Below are positions 1-11,652 of a stretch of DNA of 64,000 nucleotides, one piece after another. Source of the stretch: Hemileia vastatrix (lineage: Eukaryota; Basidiomycota; Pucciniomycetes; Pucciniales; Zaghouaniaceae); contig JASXTE010000001.1 of NCBI GenBank assembly GCA_030280995.1, positions 29,048,606-29,112,605 of the forward strand, given 5' to 3'. Each line of letters starts with the position of its first letter. Position 1 is the first letter of the stretch. The notes below the pieces were generated by a model. That model worked only from the letters and a program-made list of their open reading frames with translations. It ran no database searches and was not told the origin of the DNA. A program made the translations under genes and the position numbers.

Positions 1-3000
1 CACTACAATGTCACAACAATCACACTCATTCAAAGCTAGATTCAAGATTTATTTTCTATGTTTTATTTTTGTTATTGAAATTTTTATATTTTATTTTTTT
101 TATGTTCGAATTTTATTTTGATTTCATTTTAAATTTTATTAAAAATTAATTTGTTCAGGGATAATAATCACTGGTGGTCTCCAATCATTTTTACAAATTG
201 GATGGATCCCACTCAGTAATAATTTCTATATTTTTTTTATCATGTTTTTCAAAATTTTTAAAATTATATATATTTATTTTTAAATTTCTTTCCTGTGTAT
301 CTCACAAATAAGGTGCACTTGGATATTGGTACAATGTCATAGGTACTGTCAGGGTGAGATCAAGTACAAAGATATGAAATATCTTGAATAGTCAGTTTTC
401 TAGAAGAATTTAATGGTCTTATATGAATACTGTAGTAAAAATTCAATGAGTATTAAAATATAACTCAATATGAGGATTTCAGTAATTTTAATATCACTAA
501 TTACAAATGGTTTACAATCTTATAGTTGGTAGAAAAATAGATGTAATAGTTCAGATACTATTCAAAGACTTAATAAGTGCTATTGATATGTATTGTAAAT
601 TTATTGGTTATATATTTTATTGTAATGATAAAGAATGTAGAAAACAATACCAAAAACCCCCTCCTTTTATACCCAATAAATTGTCCAATAAACCCCTTGA
701 TTTAAAAGCCTTATACACGGCTAATAATGCCTTATTCTGGCTAATAAATATGTCCAAAACCATAAAGAGTGATAAATAACATAATTAGAATGATATCACC
801 AGCCAAAAGCCTGTAGTAATAGAGATAATTCATCAAAAATAAAGAATAAGATAAAAAGAGAGTATATGCGTGTAATACCCTAAAATAAAAGACCAAAGAG
901 AGAAAAAAATTACACTAAATATTAACAATTTTAAGGTGGATTAACATTAGAAACTATGGGGCTAATTATATCAATAAACTTTGTGAAATCCCCATTTAAA
1001 AATAACCAATATTGACTGAGAAACCACTGAATAACTTAAAAAAGGGCATGAGATGTGGGGTAGCTACATGCAGTCCTTGGCAGGTGGTTGCACAGTTATA
1101 TCCTTGACTAATTTAGGCAAATTTAAGCATGGTAGTGAGTTAAAGGTGTCAAGCTTGACATTATCAATGAAATTAGTGCATATAATCAGGTCAATGCACC
1201 TATAATTAAATTAGGACACTAAATAAGTGCTTGTCGCCTATTTTAGTATTTTTCCCCACAGTGGGCATAGAAGTTTGGGTAATTATAGTATGAAAAAGCT
1301 AACTTTGCTAAAAATGAAGCTATATACACAGGAAAAATGCAGGCAGTATGTGGAAAGTACACAGAAGCCATTTCTGGCATTAAAAACACCAAATTTGAAT
1401 TTAGATAATGATTAATGTAATCAATCTGCACCTGGAAAACATCATCTGTATTGGTTATTTAAATAGCTTAGTCAGAAAATTTAGGAGTGGGAGGGGAATT
1501 TGTAGTTGGATGTGGAAATAGTATGTGAATTATTTAAAAATTATTAAGGACTAACTTTTTGATCCAGGAAGTAAGGATTCAGAAAAGCTAAAGGGTAATA
1601 CTGGTAAGATAGGGTTAGGATTCTGAGAAGGAGGAGGAAGCTCAGGGTTAGATTATTTGGAGGAGGAAGCTATTTTGGCTTTAATATTTTGAATGAAGGT
1701 GGGGATTTTGGATAGCCTCTTTTTAGGGATTTTTGGATTAGTAAGAGTAGCTGGTCCAGTATAAAAGTTAGTCCTGGAGGGAATAATTGGATGATTATAC
1801 TTGCTCTTCTTAAGCCTTCAAAGATCACAAGCTGTTCTTCCAGAAAGACCAGGGTTAGAGATCAGACAAGGTACCTGGTATTTGGCTCAAAGTTCACATG
1901 GGACAGCAAAGTCTTCTGTTGACATGTTGATGATGATTTTGATAATAATAAGAAGTGAAAAGCTTTTGGGAATGGGTTGGAGTAGTTGGAGAAGTTGGTT
2001 GATGAGGACAAAGAGAAGATGAATATGTGGTCAATCAAAATATGCAAAAATTAAGAATGGGGACATTCTTCATTGGAGGGAGGATGTGGCAGGCTAAAGT
2101 TTAGCACAGAACTTACAAATACTTTTTAACAAATGTGGGATAATTAGATTAAATATTGGAAGGGCCAATCTAATCTTATATTTTTTTTATTATGAAAAGA
2201 AAGGATGGTTTAATGCAAAAAAAGTTATTTATAAAAGTCTGGGAAGAATTAATTAATTAATAGTCAAAAAAATGTAAGTAAAGGTCTAAAAGTGTATATA
2301 AATGACAGCTAGAAGTCTCAAGAACATTAGGAAGTTTTCTTAGAAATTTTACTATTTTTCTTATATTTTTTAATAATTATATTAATTATTACTGATAATT
2401 TTTGATTTTGGATAAATTACTTAACTTTAATGATTTTTAGCTCAGTAATTAGGGTTGTGCAGGATACCAAAATTTAATGGGAGGTTCTCCAAATTTAGTC
2501 CTATCATTTTTAATTTATTTAGATTTTTTATTTGTGTTTTAAGGTTCTAATTGAGTCCAGAAGTCAGTAAGAGCTCTGAAATGCTCTGGCTAGGGAAAGT
2601 ATGACACATGACATACTATGCATATAAAGCCTTTAGACTTGAAAGTAGAGGAAAAGGGATATCATAAAACTTAAGCATCAACAACTTCCATAATTACTTT
2701 ACTTAAAATTTTATAAAAATTGTAATACCCTTATAAATTAAATACTTTTTCATAACACTTAATAATTTTTAGATAATAACTCATAAATATATACCAATAG
2801 AGTACCATTATATAAGTCTCAGCTTCAGGGAATCAAATATAACATCTTTTCATTAAAATAAAAGGATTTATAAAAATATAATTATCCAATCATTTATATA
2901 ACTTTTCTAAGTACAAATTCTCTGTTTTATTTCTTTTCTTCATTATAAAGAACATTAATTCTACATAAAAAAAAGTTAAAACAATTGTTCGAAAATTCAT

Positions 3001-3339
3001 TTATTATTAAGTAGATATTAAAGCTTAGTTAATTGTGAAGCCATCTTTTACTTAAAGGGACAGAATTTTCTTCTGTTTATCCAACTCTCTTGGATTTTGC
3101 TTACAGAAAGGCTACTGTAAGAGTCTTTCAATAATGTCAAATATTTTCTTTAAATTAAATAAAACTCACATAATTTAAATTAAAATACCTTAAAAACTTT
3201 CTGCAAATAAATACTAAGAATAATTATTACTTTACTTGAATTTGAGGAATTTTTTTGGTTAATTCTTCACAAAAAAAGATAAAAAAATATCAATTTTAAA
3301 AGAAGTTGTAAACCTTTTCAGTCAATTTATTAATTGCTC
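1..3339. other. AT-rich decayed DNA, no recognised gene
   Basis: No domain, splice structure or repeat terminus could be recognised on either strand. Short open frames at 507-779 (+, 90 codons) and 1801-2022 (+) carry no motif I know and are the length expected by chance in AT-rich DNA. The stretch is rich in poly-A and poly-T runs. It may be old transposon debris, but I see nothing that proves it. Confidence 0.5.
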
Positions 3340-3770
3340 CCTTATTTTTCCCCTTTCTCCCATTGTAAAACTTCTCCAAAGCCCAATTCAAACTGCCTCC
3401 AAACCTGCCAAATCCTCACCAAAACCCTTTCAAAACCTCACTTAAAAACCCCCAAACTCTCTCCAAACCCCCCAAACCCTCTCCAAAACCCCCTTTAAAC
3501 CCCCCTGCCGGTCCCCCTCATATACCCCTCCAATTCCCCCCTACCCCCCAGATCTTCTTTTATTAACAAAAAATCTTCATTGATTTTTGGTTAACTAATC
3601 AAATAGGTAATGATTTGATTAGTTACAAAATGATTAGCAGGGGGGGAAAGGGGGATTTGGAGGGGGATAAGAGGGGGACCAGGGGGGTTAGAAGCAGCGA
3701 TAGAGAAGTGAAAGGGGGGATTTTCCATGCCAAGAAGGGGTGAATGTGGGGAAAATGACCAGACCAAGGA
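3340..3770. repeat. C-rich arm / palindrome / G-rich arm of X1
   Basis: On the plus strand, C-rich runs separated by CTCTCCAAA-like spacers (about 3350-3550) are followed by G-rich runs (about 3638-3740). Between them lies a small palindrome at 3592-3625 with 13-nt arms (TAACTAATCAAAT and its complement) and an 8-nt loop. The same design recurs at 27490-28075. The arms are imperfect inverted copies of a C-run minisatellite, so the region could fold back on itself or form G-quadruplexes. Structure is seen; function is unknown. Confidence 0.7.
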
Positions 3771-4642
3771 GGATAAAGAGTATGATGGAGAGGAAAAAAA
3801 GAGAGAAAAGAGGGAGAGAAAAAAAAGGTTAATTTTACCTTGGAAATGAAAAACAAAACTACATACCAGAAAAGTGAGAAAAAAAAAGAAAAAAATAAGA
3901 ATTAGAAGATATATAAATATAAAGGAGAAAAATGACTTAGCTGGAGAGATGAGTTGAGAAAATAAATGCAACCAAATTGTTTGAGGGATTTTTCAGGAGA
4001 AGATGAAAAGGATATAAGGGATGAAACAAAAAAAGAATGACTGAAAAATTATGTGATAGCTAAAAATATGCAATTTCATGTTGAGGTGGTGAACAAAAAC
4101 AAATGAGACAGGGACAAAGAGACTTTCACTGAAAATTCAAAATAAAAGTCAATATGCACAAATGAAATTACAAAAGCAAGAGCATAATACATGCAACTTG
4201 ATCATGTGAAGAGTATGAAAAAAAAATTAAAAGTTTTTTTTTGAGAAAAGTTGGAGTATTAAGGGGTATCAATGCTAAGGGATCCACAATTAGGGATCTA
4301 GAATTTTTTTTTCCAGAATTTGTAAATTATTAATTTCAGAAGATTCTTATCCACTAGCCCCAGGGCTAGTGAATTAGTATTGCACAATAATGTATTATCC
4401 TGCCTCTTATACCCCAATTTCTATTCCTAAATCCTGATCCCAAACTCATCACATACATAATTGACTTGTCATAAAGTCACATGACATATAATTGAGGATG
4501 CCAGCCTTATCTCTTTCTTCACTCTATTCTACTTATCTTTGGTGGAAAACACATAACACTTTTTTTATCTTCACACCCCACCTGCTCATTTGGTGGAAAA
4601 TTCCCACTTCTGACTCAGCACCTAAGCCTTCTTCCATCAAAA

Positions 4643-4768
4643 ATGAAGCACCTCTCTACTAGTAAGAAAATTCGATCAGCTATAAATGCTATCACTTCAA
4701 CTTTAGCAGCTGACTCTGATTCTGAATCAGGTTTTGAAGACAATTTAGCTTATATTTCTTTTCAATGA
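4643..4768 (+). pseudogene. Short acidic ORF, possible transposase N-terminus
   Basis: This 41-codon frame begins MKHLSTSKKIRSAINAIT and ends in an acidic stretch (DSDSESGFEDN). The start of the X1 transposase at 9816 likewise encodes an acidic N-terminal stretch (DSDSDLEEDF). I therefore suggest it is the leftover first exon of a Harbinger-type gene on the plus strand. No downstream DDE region follows in the expected place; the next block is T-rich. It could equally be a chance ORF. Confidence 0.3.
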
Positions 4769-4879
4769 TATTTATAAAGAGGAGGATCTCAAACCTGCAA
4801 CAGCTCTCCCCTCCCTTGAATCACAAAACATTCTTTCCACTGGCATATGTTCTATCGTTATGACAATCACCCTCCAACA

Positions 4880-5570
4880 TTTTGAAAAAACCATTATAAT
4901 TTTTTTCATACACTCCAAATTTTCAACTTGTGGGGTTTTTTCACTTGCTTTGGTGTTTTTGTTTTTTGAATATTCATTTTTATTTTGAATTTATGGTGAA
5001 TCTCTCTTTTTTGAATGTCTCATTTTTTTCATTTATCTGCTCAACATGAAATTGAATATTTTCTGCGATTGAATAATTTTTTACTGTTTCTTTTTTTCAT
5101 TCATCCCTCATATCCTTTCCTCTTATCCTCAAACATCCCTCAAAAAATTTAGTTTCATTTATTTTCTCATCTCATCTCTCCAGGTAAGTCATTTTCTTCA
5201 TTTTTTGATTTTTTGTTTCCTAATTATATTTTTTTTTCTTTTTTCTTTTCTTTTTTTTATCTAAATTTTTTTAAGTTCTTATTTTTGATTTTAATGGTAA
5301 AATTAACCTTTTTTTCTTTTTTTAGCTCCATTACCCTACTCTTCATCCCTCCTTGGGATGGTAAATATCCCCCTTTATTCTATTTCACTTTTTTTTGGTT
5401 CCATGTCATTAAAACACACACATTGCACATTCTTTATGAATTTTACTCACTTCATATTTAATTTCCCCCAAATTCCATCATCAATCTTTCTCCCACTAGT
5501 TTTGCTACTTTTCAATCAAGGTAAGTTTCATCTCCTTTTTTTCATGCCTATATGATATGTATTTCCTTCT
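4880..5570 (+). repeat. T-rich segment shared with X2 and X1
   Basis: The order of landmarks matches 26930-27300 on the plus strand and 4160-3770 on the minus strand: CTCAACATGAAAT, then CATATCCTTTTC-like text, then a CTCATCTCWCCAG/GTAAGTC block, then long T runs, then a C-richer tract. Open frames across it are hydrophobic because of T runs and should not be read as membrane proteins. The GTAAGT and T-rich composition suggest intronic or leader sequence of the element. Confidence 0.55.
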
Positions 5571-6182
5571 CTGAAAATTTTATACTTAAATATATGTATG
5601 ACTCCTATCTAGGTAACAGTAGACTTATTAAATTCCTCTTGTTGTCAATTTCATTACCACTTTTCAAGTTTTTGTGAAATTTTGAAAATAAGAGTCAGAA
5701 TTAGGGTTAGGCTCATTTGAATATAATTTTATTTTGTCCGAAAATTCTCCTGAAGGCTATCTTTCATTTTTCACAAACAGATTTGAATTTGGTTTAGTGG
5801 TTGCTGAGATATTGACATTTAAAGTTGAGCCTATTTTTCCAAATTTCACTTTATTAATTTCATGTTTTTGAATTACATAATTAGAGAATAAGGCACCTGA
5901 AACACTTATCTAATTATTCATTAGTCTTTTATCTCCCAAAACTTAGGATTACTCAATTATTTCTTCTCCAATCACTTGTAAAAATTATATATTTGTGCAT
6001 TTCAATCTAATCATAAACTGTCCAAGAAAGCTGGACTTCCCAATGGTATGGATATGGAATGAGTTTAGCTCAGTATCATTTATATCTTTTCTTCTAATTT
6101 TATCATCATTTAAGGAGGATTTCCTAACCAGAGCCATGCTGACAAAACCGATTCTAATATGCATACTTTTTGGCTTTTCAGT

Positions 6183-6430
6183 TATATCAATCCTATTTCT
6201 GGAAGACCAATCCCTTCACCAGCTAAAATCAAATGTCATGGACTATAATTTCCAGATCATAAATATATCATGGAATTTGGTTTAGGACAAGATATTATCA
6301 AAGAAATTTGGAATTCTTCAAGAGATAATCATCAAAATACTAAGGCACCTCCTGGATTGGAATCTTGAAAAATGTTTACTCATTTTTGATTTTCTTTCCA
6401 GATCAATAAAATTTTGATAAAAAAGGTAAG
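6183..6430 (+). pseudogene. Gene X fragment, copy 1 (unknown function)
   Basis: The plus-strand frame after a TTTTCAG acceptor-like site reads YINPISGRPIPSPAKIK, followed by a stop (TAA) inside a conserved stretch, then a FGLGQDIIKEIWNSS-like block. It ends near AAAAAGGTAAGT, which resembles a donor. A copy at 28374-28618 preserves the same protein without the first stop. The same frame is conserved across two diverged loci, which argues for real former coding. I do not recognise the domain. It lies inside the nested element at 4262-8520 and may be cargo or part of the transposon's own gene set. Confidence 0.5.
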
Positions 6431-6930
6431 TAAAGTAAGGGGTGAAGGCTCAATTTCTAGTAAAAAATTAAGAGGGGCTCTAAATAAAGTAATTAAAGGA
6501 TTTACAAATTTTTGTTTCTTTCCTTAAATCTTCATTTTATCGGTTATTAAAGATAATCAATTAACTTTAAGTATTGTGTCATCAGGCCCCTGTGCTGTTT
6601 AAAGGTCTTCATTCAATTTTATTCTATGAATGAGTTCATAATACCATTTGTGTCATATGTTTTCTTTGACTTCAATCATATCTGAAATCATTGGAAGATA
6701 GTGTTTGAGATTCCTTTACTTTTACTTGGTTGATTATCATTTTTATTGATTTACTTCATTATATATGGAATTAAAATAAAAATTTGGCAATTCTTACCCC
6801 TTCCCAGAGTAAATTAAAGGGGGGTATTTCCAATTTTTCAAAAAAGATGTGTAAAATGTTTGACTTGAAAAAAATTTGGAATGAAATATGAAAAAAATAA
6901 AAAAAACTAGTCATAAAAAATTTCCATTAA

Positions 6931-8310
6931 TCATTCAATTTCTTCAACACATATATTAGCTTTTATAAATTTTATCAAGAAAAATTTCCTTTTTGAACCA
7001 TCTTCAAGTTGATACTTTATTTTCATCTGATCAAATAGGAAATTGTACTTGAGAGCCTTTATCTATTTCTTTATCTAGAATTTCTTCTCAAAGTCATGTG
7101 CCCTCTCATCCCTCTGTAAAGAAATCTCAAATTTCTTCTCCTCCAAGTCTTTTGCCTTCTCTTCCCTCTGCAAAGAGAGCTTGAATTTTCTCTCCTCCAA
7201 GTCTTGTGTCCTATCATCCCTGTGTAAAGAGAGCTTGTATTTCTGCTTTTGAAAGTTAAGAGTATCTCTTGAAACTTCAACTTTTCCTAGAGTTAAAAGG
7301 AATATTAACAAAAGAAAATAGAAGCTCAAAAAATTATTAGGTGGTATGCTGTCACTTACCAGCATCACATTTCTACAAAAAATCATCAATGGAATAAAAA
7401 GGGGCTTGGGAAAAACTATATCTGTTTTTCTTTCTTTGACTGTTGAAATTCAGAGTAGTTGATGGTCTCTGCTTTTTTTGGAGGTAAACTGTTACTCTTC
7501 ATCATTGATGTTAGCTTCAGACAATCTTCCTTGATAATCCTGGGTTTGTTCATTAGCCTTTTTAGAAATGAAAAAAATAAGAAACTAGACAAGAAATAAA
7601 AGCTCACTGGAGTTAGATTGGGTGGTTTTATATCACCATAAGGATCTATTTAAAAGATATCTTTATTTGTGGAAGTAAAATTAGGGGAGGCTTGATTAGA
7701 AGAGGAAGGAAAAAGATTTTTTTTGACATCATTTTTGGAGATATCATCTTCTCCATACAACATGTTTCCAGGATTAACATTGGCTAGCTCTGCAAATATG
7801 GAATCCATCTCTTTATTGTAAGTAAATAAAGGATCAATTTTATTGTCTTTAAATTTGATTACCTTACTTATATCAAGTTCAGTGATACCAAAACCAGTGG
7901 AAGATGAAAGAGTCTTAGCCTTCTTATATTTGGCTTGATAGTGCTTGAATCATTCAGACATATTTTTAGGAAAAAGATCAATCCTTCCCTTTGTCTTATT
8001 TTGTAACTCATTGGCCATTAGAAGATATCCATTGACTTTTGATGCATTTGGCTGCCCTACTTAAGTTGAATTCTCAGTACCAAAAGAAGAATCATAATTA
8101 GTATTGAATTTCAGCCAGTTGATAAGTATGAGACTATCATCTTTTTTTAGTTGAACAGTCTTTGATTTCTCAGCCAAGTGTGTGAAAGAGGGAGTAATGG
8201 GATTTGAAGAACAACTGGGGGAAGGCTGCCTTTGTGAATATCTATGAAAACAAGGAATGTTAAGATATTTGAAGATGGATATAATGAATAGACAGGAAGG
8301 GAGTGTGTAG
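6931..8310 (-). pseudogene. Myb/SANT-like DNA-binding protein of Harbinger transposon (decayed)
   Basis: Reading the minus strand from about 8250, one frame gives a Ser/Pro-rich lead, then a trihelix/Myb-SANT-like domain: KKDDSLILINWLKFN, then LLMANELQNKTKGRIDLFPK, then FKHYQAKYKKAKTLSSSTGF and MDSIFAELANVNPGN. This is the pattern of fungal Harbinger-associated Myb/SANT proteins, which bind transposon ends and assist transposase. After a linker (about 7560-7420) comes a coiled-coil tail of charged repeats (7290-7075, KLSLQREEKAKDLEE and variants). The tail closes at a stop at 6931-6933. In-frame stops at the former positions of NST/VGQ and MSE/FKH, plus frame changes, show it is dead. The precise start is not clear. 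Confidence 0.65.
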
Positions 8311-8599
8311 CAAGGTAAGGAGGCTGGAACATCCAGAACGTTTTTTCCAACATGTGGTTATGAGAAATAGAGGATAAAAATTTTGGATAGAGGTGAAAAT
8401 CGAGATTTAAAAGGTCTAATAACCCAATTATTAGAAAAAGTAATTTCAGAAGAAAATTGGGGTATAATTAGTTTTATCTGAAATTAATTTAATTGTGGAT
8501 TTCATAGCATTGATACCCACTATTATTGGCATAATTATGGAGTGTATCCCATTGAGAAGTAAGATTAATAGTAGATAAAAATGAAATGAAATTTGTAAT

Positions 8600-9816
8600 A
8601 ACTTAAGAAAAAATTTCAAAATCTCTCAATGCGCTATTGTGATTGGAAGAATTTTTTCCTGTATGCTAGTGGTTTGATAAATAGAAGTGTTGGATATAGT
8701 GGGAGGTGTTTCAACTTATTCATCTTCATAAAACTCTAATCATTTATCTTTGAAGTCAGTGAGCAGGTTATGAAGTATAGTGCAACACAGAATTGGGCTG
8801 ATCAATGCCTCCAACTTGTATTTATTTCTAAGAGGACTTCTAAATTCCCTTAAACTGGAAAAATGACCTTTCAAGATTCCAATCAAATTTTCAATACAGA
8901 CTATTGACTATGCCAATTGATCGTTGAACTTGGCATTTTTACTGTCTTCTGAAGCTGCTCCCCAAAAAGCAGGAAGTATATACTTTCCATCCACAAAGGA
9001 AAAATCTTCCAGAAGATACTTATTTTCATCAAAGAACTTTTCAGGCTCTTTTGTAATTTGAATTCTTTAGAAGACATAGGAGTCATTACATGAAGCAGGA
9101 TAGGCAGAAAAGAAAGATATAATTATTTTTGATGTCATAAATAAGCTGAAAAGAAATTGAATATCAATAGAGAAGATATACTTGTTTGTCTTATTTTCAA
9201 AGAGAATGAAAGAAATTAAAAATAATCTACCTCTTTTTATGTTCAAAGTAATTTTTTTCACCTTGAGCAGGTTTCTGGCTCAAAGAAATAGTATTACTAT
9301 CAACAAAACCAATACATCCTGTGAAGCCCTCTGTTTGAATTACCTGAGATGACTCAAGTCACTCTTCTTTTGTGGGCTAGGTGAGAAGTTGAGATTCCAA
9401 GGAGTTGATAGCAGTGATGCATGGATTTTTATAAGTGTTAACAGAACCATACCTTAAATCAAAGACATTTTCACAAAATTTCAGGGTTAGCTCCATTTTC
9501 ATTGGAACCCAAACAAAATAGTGTGATGGCCAATCGAATTGAAGGATTATGATGTGGTTTTTGAGAATTGTTGTGAAACACAGGGTGATCCTGAATAAGC
9601 ACAAGCAATTTAAGGAAACATTCCTGAGAAGTCCTGGACAACTGTCTAATACTGGGTACAGATAGGTTAAGTAGTGTTTGGATGGTTTACTTGAGGCTTT
9701 CTACAAAAAAGGTAACATTTACTGGCCATTTTTAATCAAAAATAAAAATCTTCTTCAAGATCAGAATCAGAATCGCAATTGGAGTCCAAGAGGAGATCCA
9801 GAGCTATGAAAGCCAT
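8600..9816 (-). pseudogene. DDE_Tnp_4 (HARBI1-like) transposase relic
   Basis: Read on the minus strand, the frame begins at an ATG (9814-9816) with an acidic N-terminus. Then comes HPVFHNNSQKPHHNPSIRLA with ITLFCLGSNENG, typical of the helix-turn-helix region of fungal Harbinger transposases. GCIGFVDSNTISL holds the first catalytic Asp (codon at 9299-9301). A GT...AG interruption follows near 9230-9130. The second Asp lies in LLEDFSF (9004-9006). The Glu of CIENLIGILKG (8890-8892) is followed by FSSLREF and the family signature ILHNLL. A TAG at 8908-8910, further stops and frame changes show loss of function. Cut-and-paste transposition into TTA/TAA targets is known for the family. Confidence 0.8.
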
Positions 9817-10129
9817 TTCTTGATGTAGCTTATCTCAATTTGAGAGTGAGGAAGGCATGAATCTTATATGTTATAAAAATGTAAATAATGTGCAATGTTT
9901 TGAGTTGTGAAGTGTTATACTCCAGAGTTCTGCAGTGGAGCTCTGTGTATGAATGGAATGTTGCTGAAAAATAAGTGAAATGAGACTTGATGGTGAAATC
10001 AGCACTTTTGGTTAAGAAAGTGTGGATTTTAGTGAAATAAGTGACATATTATATTTTAAAATACACCAGTGTTGGGGCTAGTGTGTTTCAGAAATCCATA
10101 CTTAAATAAGTGTGTATTTGGTCAAATTT

Positions 10130-10159
10130 AAGTGCAGATTGGCCAGAACTGACACCCCC
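10130..10159 (-). repeat. Terminal inverted repeat of X1
   Basis: On the minus strand this starts GGGGGTGTCAGTTCTGGC and continues into an AAT-CTGCACTTAA subterminal motif. The first 18 bases are identical to the left end of X2 at 26801-26818, and both are preceded by TTA. Confidence 0.7.
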
Positions 10160-10357
10160 TAATATGAAATGCATTCCATTTACAAGTGTCTTGATACTAA
10201 TTCTAGGTCTGTTGTGTTGCTCAACATTAGTGTTTTGGGATACTGATCCAAAGACTGTGTTATATCATTAAAGGGGATTTGATCTTTAGTGATTGTGCTC
10301 CTAGGCATTCACTTCTAAAAACAGATTTATTTAATACAAATGCAATTCACCACTACC

Positions 10358-11536
10358 TGTCAGTATTGTCTAGTATATAAGTATGATATAATAGTGTTTA
10401 TTTATGGCCCTGCTAGTTATTGATAAATTATTTAGTGATTAAACCTCAGGGGAAGATTAATAAAATAGTTATACTCAAATAAAACTCACAATACTTGGAT
10501 TTAAATGCGTGCTTAGTGGTGGAAAATAGATAAATAGAATATAGTTATAGCTTATATAATGATAATATCAACTTATAAAAGACTTTATAATATATTTCTA
10601 AATGTTAATAATTGTATTGAAGTGTTTTATTGATTTATAGTAAGTAATTGATGATGAATAACTGTCAAAATTCCTCCTTACTTATACCCAAATCCCCTGG
10701 AGTGCACAGACCTTCAATCCAGATGATGTCACTGCTATCCCCGGCAATTACACCACTGTGAGGGCCCATCACCTCCCCATGGCATCCCATTCAAGCAGAT
10801 TCAACACCCAGACCTCCAGTAAGGACCCTCCATCACAATTAATGATAACACAGACCCAAAACATAATTAGAAAATCCAGATAAAAGTGGATACCATAAAG
10901 AAACAGGTAAAATAAGTAATCCAAAAGAAATTTAATGAAAACCAAAGAATATAAAGGAAATAAATAAAATGTCCAAGCCCCCAATAACATCCCCAAGCAT
11001 CCACATTAACCCAGCAATGACCTCCCAACCCATAAATCCGAGAATATCCATCTAAGGAAGCAGATTAAGTTGTCCAAACTGAGTGTATGCACCTGATATA
11101 GATGTCTATGCTTCTGTAGGCTTTGTGCATCCACTTATTTCATCCATATGACCTCAAATAAGCAGAAAAACAAAGGTTATAGGCTATTAAGAGGCTAAAA
11201 CCCACTTATAGACCTAAATATACATAATATACTGCATATTTAACTGAATATGAGCTTTATGTATACATTTAAGCTTGTGTATGTCAATAATTACTTAATA
11301 TCACTTAATATAAGTATATTATGACTCCATTAACACCTTAATAAGTACTATTAGGCTATGGATAAGCTATTTAAACTACTATAAGTTATATAATAGTGTA
11401 AAAATTATATATATATGTAATATAATCATATATAAAATTGTTTTAACCTTATTTTTAAGATATAAGCTTAATGTACTTGAGGTTATCTTATTTTAAGAAT
11501 AAGAAATACTCAGTCCTAGGGATATCTAGGCTCAAA
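10358..11536 (-). repeat. 3' LTR of element B
   Basis: Homologous on the minus strand to the 1.18-kb LTRs of A and E, with many substitutions. The outer end reads TGTCAG at 10358 on the plus strand. The inner end, expected TGTCAG, has decayed to TTTGAG (minus strand, 11536-11531). An A/G-rich tract (GGGTGAGGGAC) abuts it at 11537-11547. It is visibly more diverged than the LTRs of A and E, so B is the oldest copy of this family here. Confidence 0.85.
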
Positions 11537-11652
11537 GTCCCTCACCCAAAAAAAACAATAAAAAAATGTTAAGACATTTTTATAAAAAGTAAGGAGTGAA
11601 ATAGAAAAATAATTTTTAAATTTTCTATAATACATATACTGAATAAGCAGTA

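Larger units (their letters stand above)
4262..8520. mobile_element. Nested inverted-repeat element with Myb/SANT gene
   Basis: The left end 4262-4292 (starting AGGGGTATCAATGCTA) and the right end about 8491-8520 are inverted copies of about 30 bp with a few mismatches, sharing GGTATCAATGCTA and ATCCACAATTA. The flanks are TTA on the left and TAT on the right, so a clean 3-bp duplication is not preserved. The element separates X1's transposase from X1's T-rich and C/G-rich part, so it inserted into X1 or a relative. Contents: a 41-codon acidic ORF, a T-rich segment like X2, a gene X fragment, and a Myb/SANT relic. No transposase core was seen inside it. Confidence 0.55.
3340..10159 (-). mobile_element. 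PIF/Harbinger-type DNA transposon X1, decayed and interrupted
   Basis: The right (5') end is marked by a terminal repeat at 10130-10159, reading on the minus strand GGGGGTGTCAGTTCTGGC, flanked by TAA (10160-10162). The identical 18-mer opens X2 at 26801 after TTA, the target preference known for PIF/Harbinger. Inside, on the minus strand, are a DDE_Tnp_4/HARBI1-like transposase relic (8600-9816) and, beyond the nested element at 4262-8520, a T-rich segment (4240-3770) and a C/G-rich fold-back that match X2. The left terminus was not found, so the left limit is approximate. Confidence 0.6.

Noticed and set aside
507..779. 90-codon ORF as a real gene
   Set aside because: No motif, no homologous copy in the window, and length expected by chance in AT-rich DNA.
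3591..3971. Hydrophobic 126-codon frame on the minus strand
   Set aside because: Produced by T-rich DNA and C runs shared with X2; composition only.
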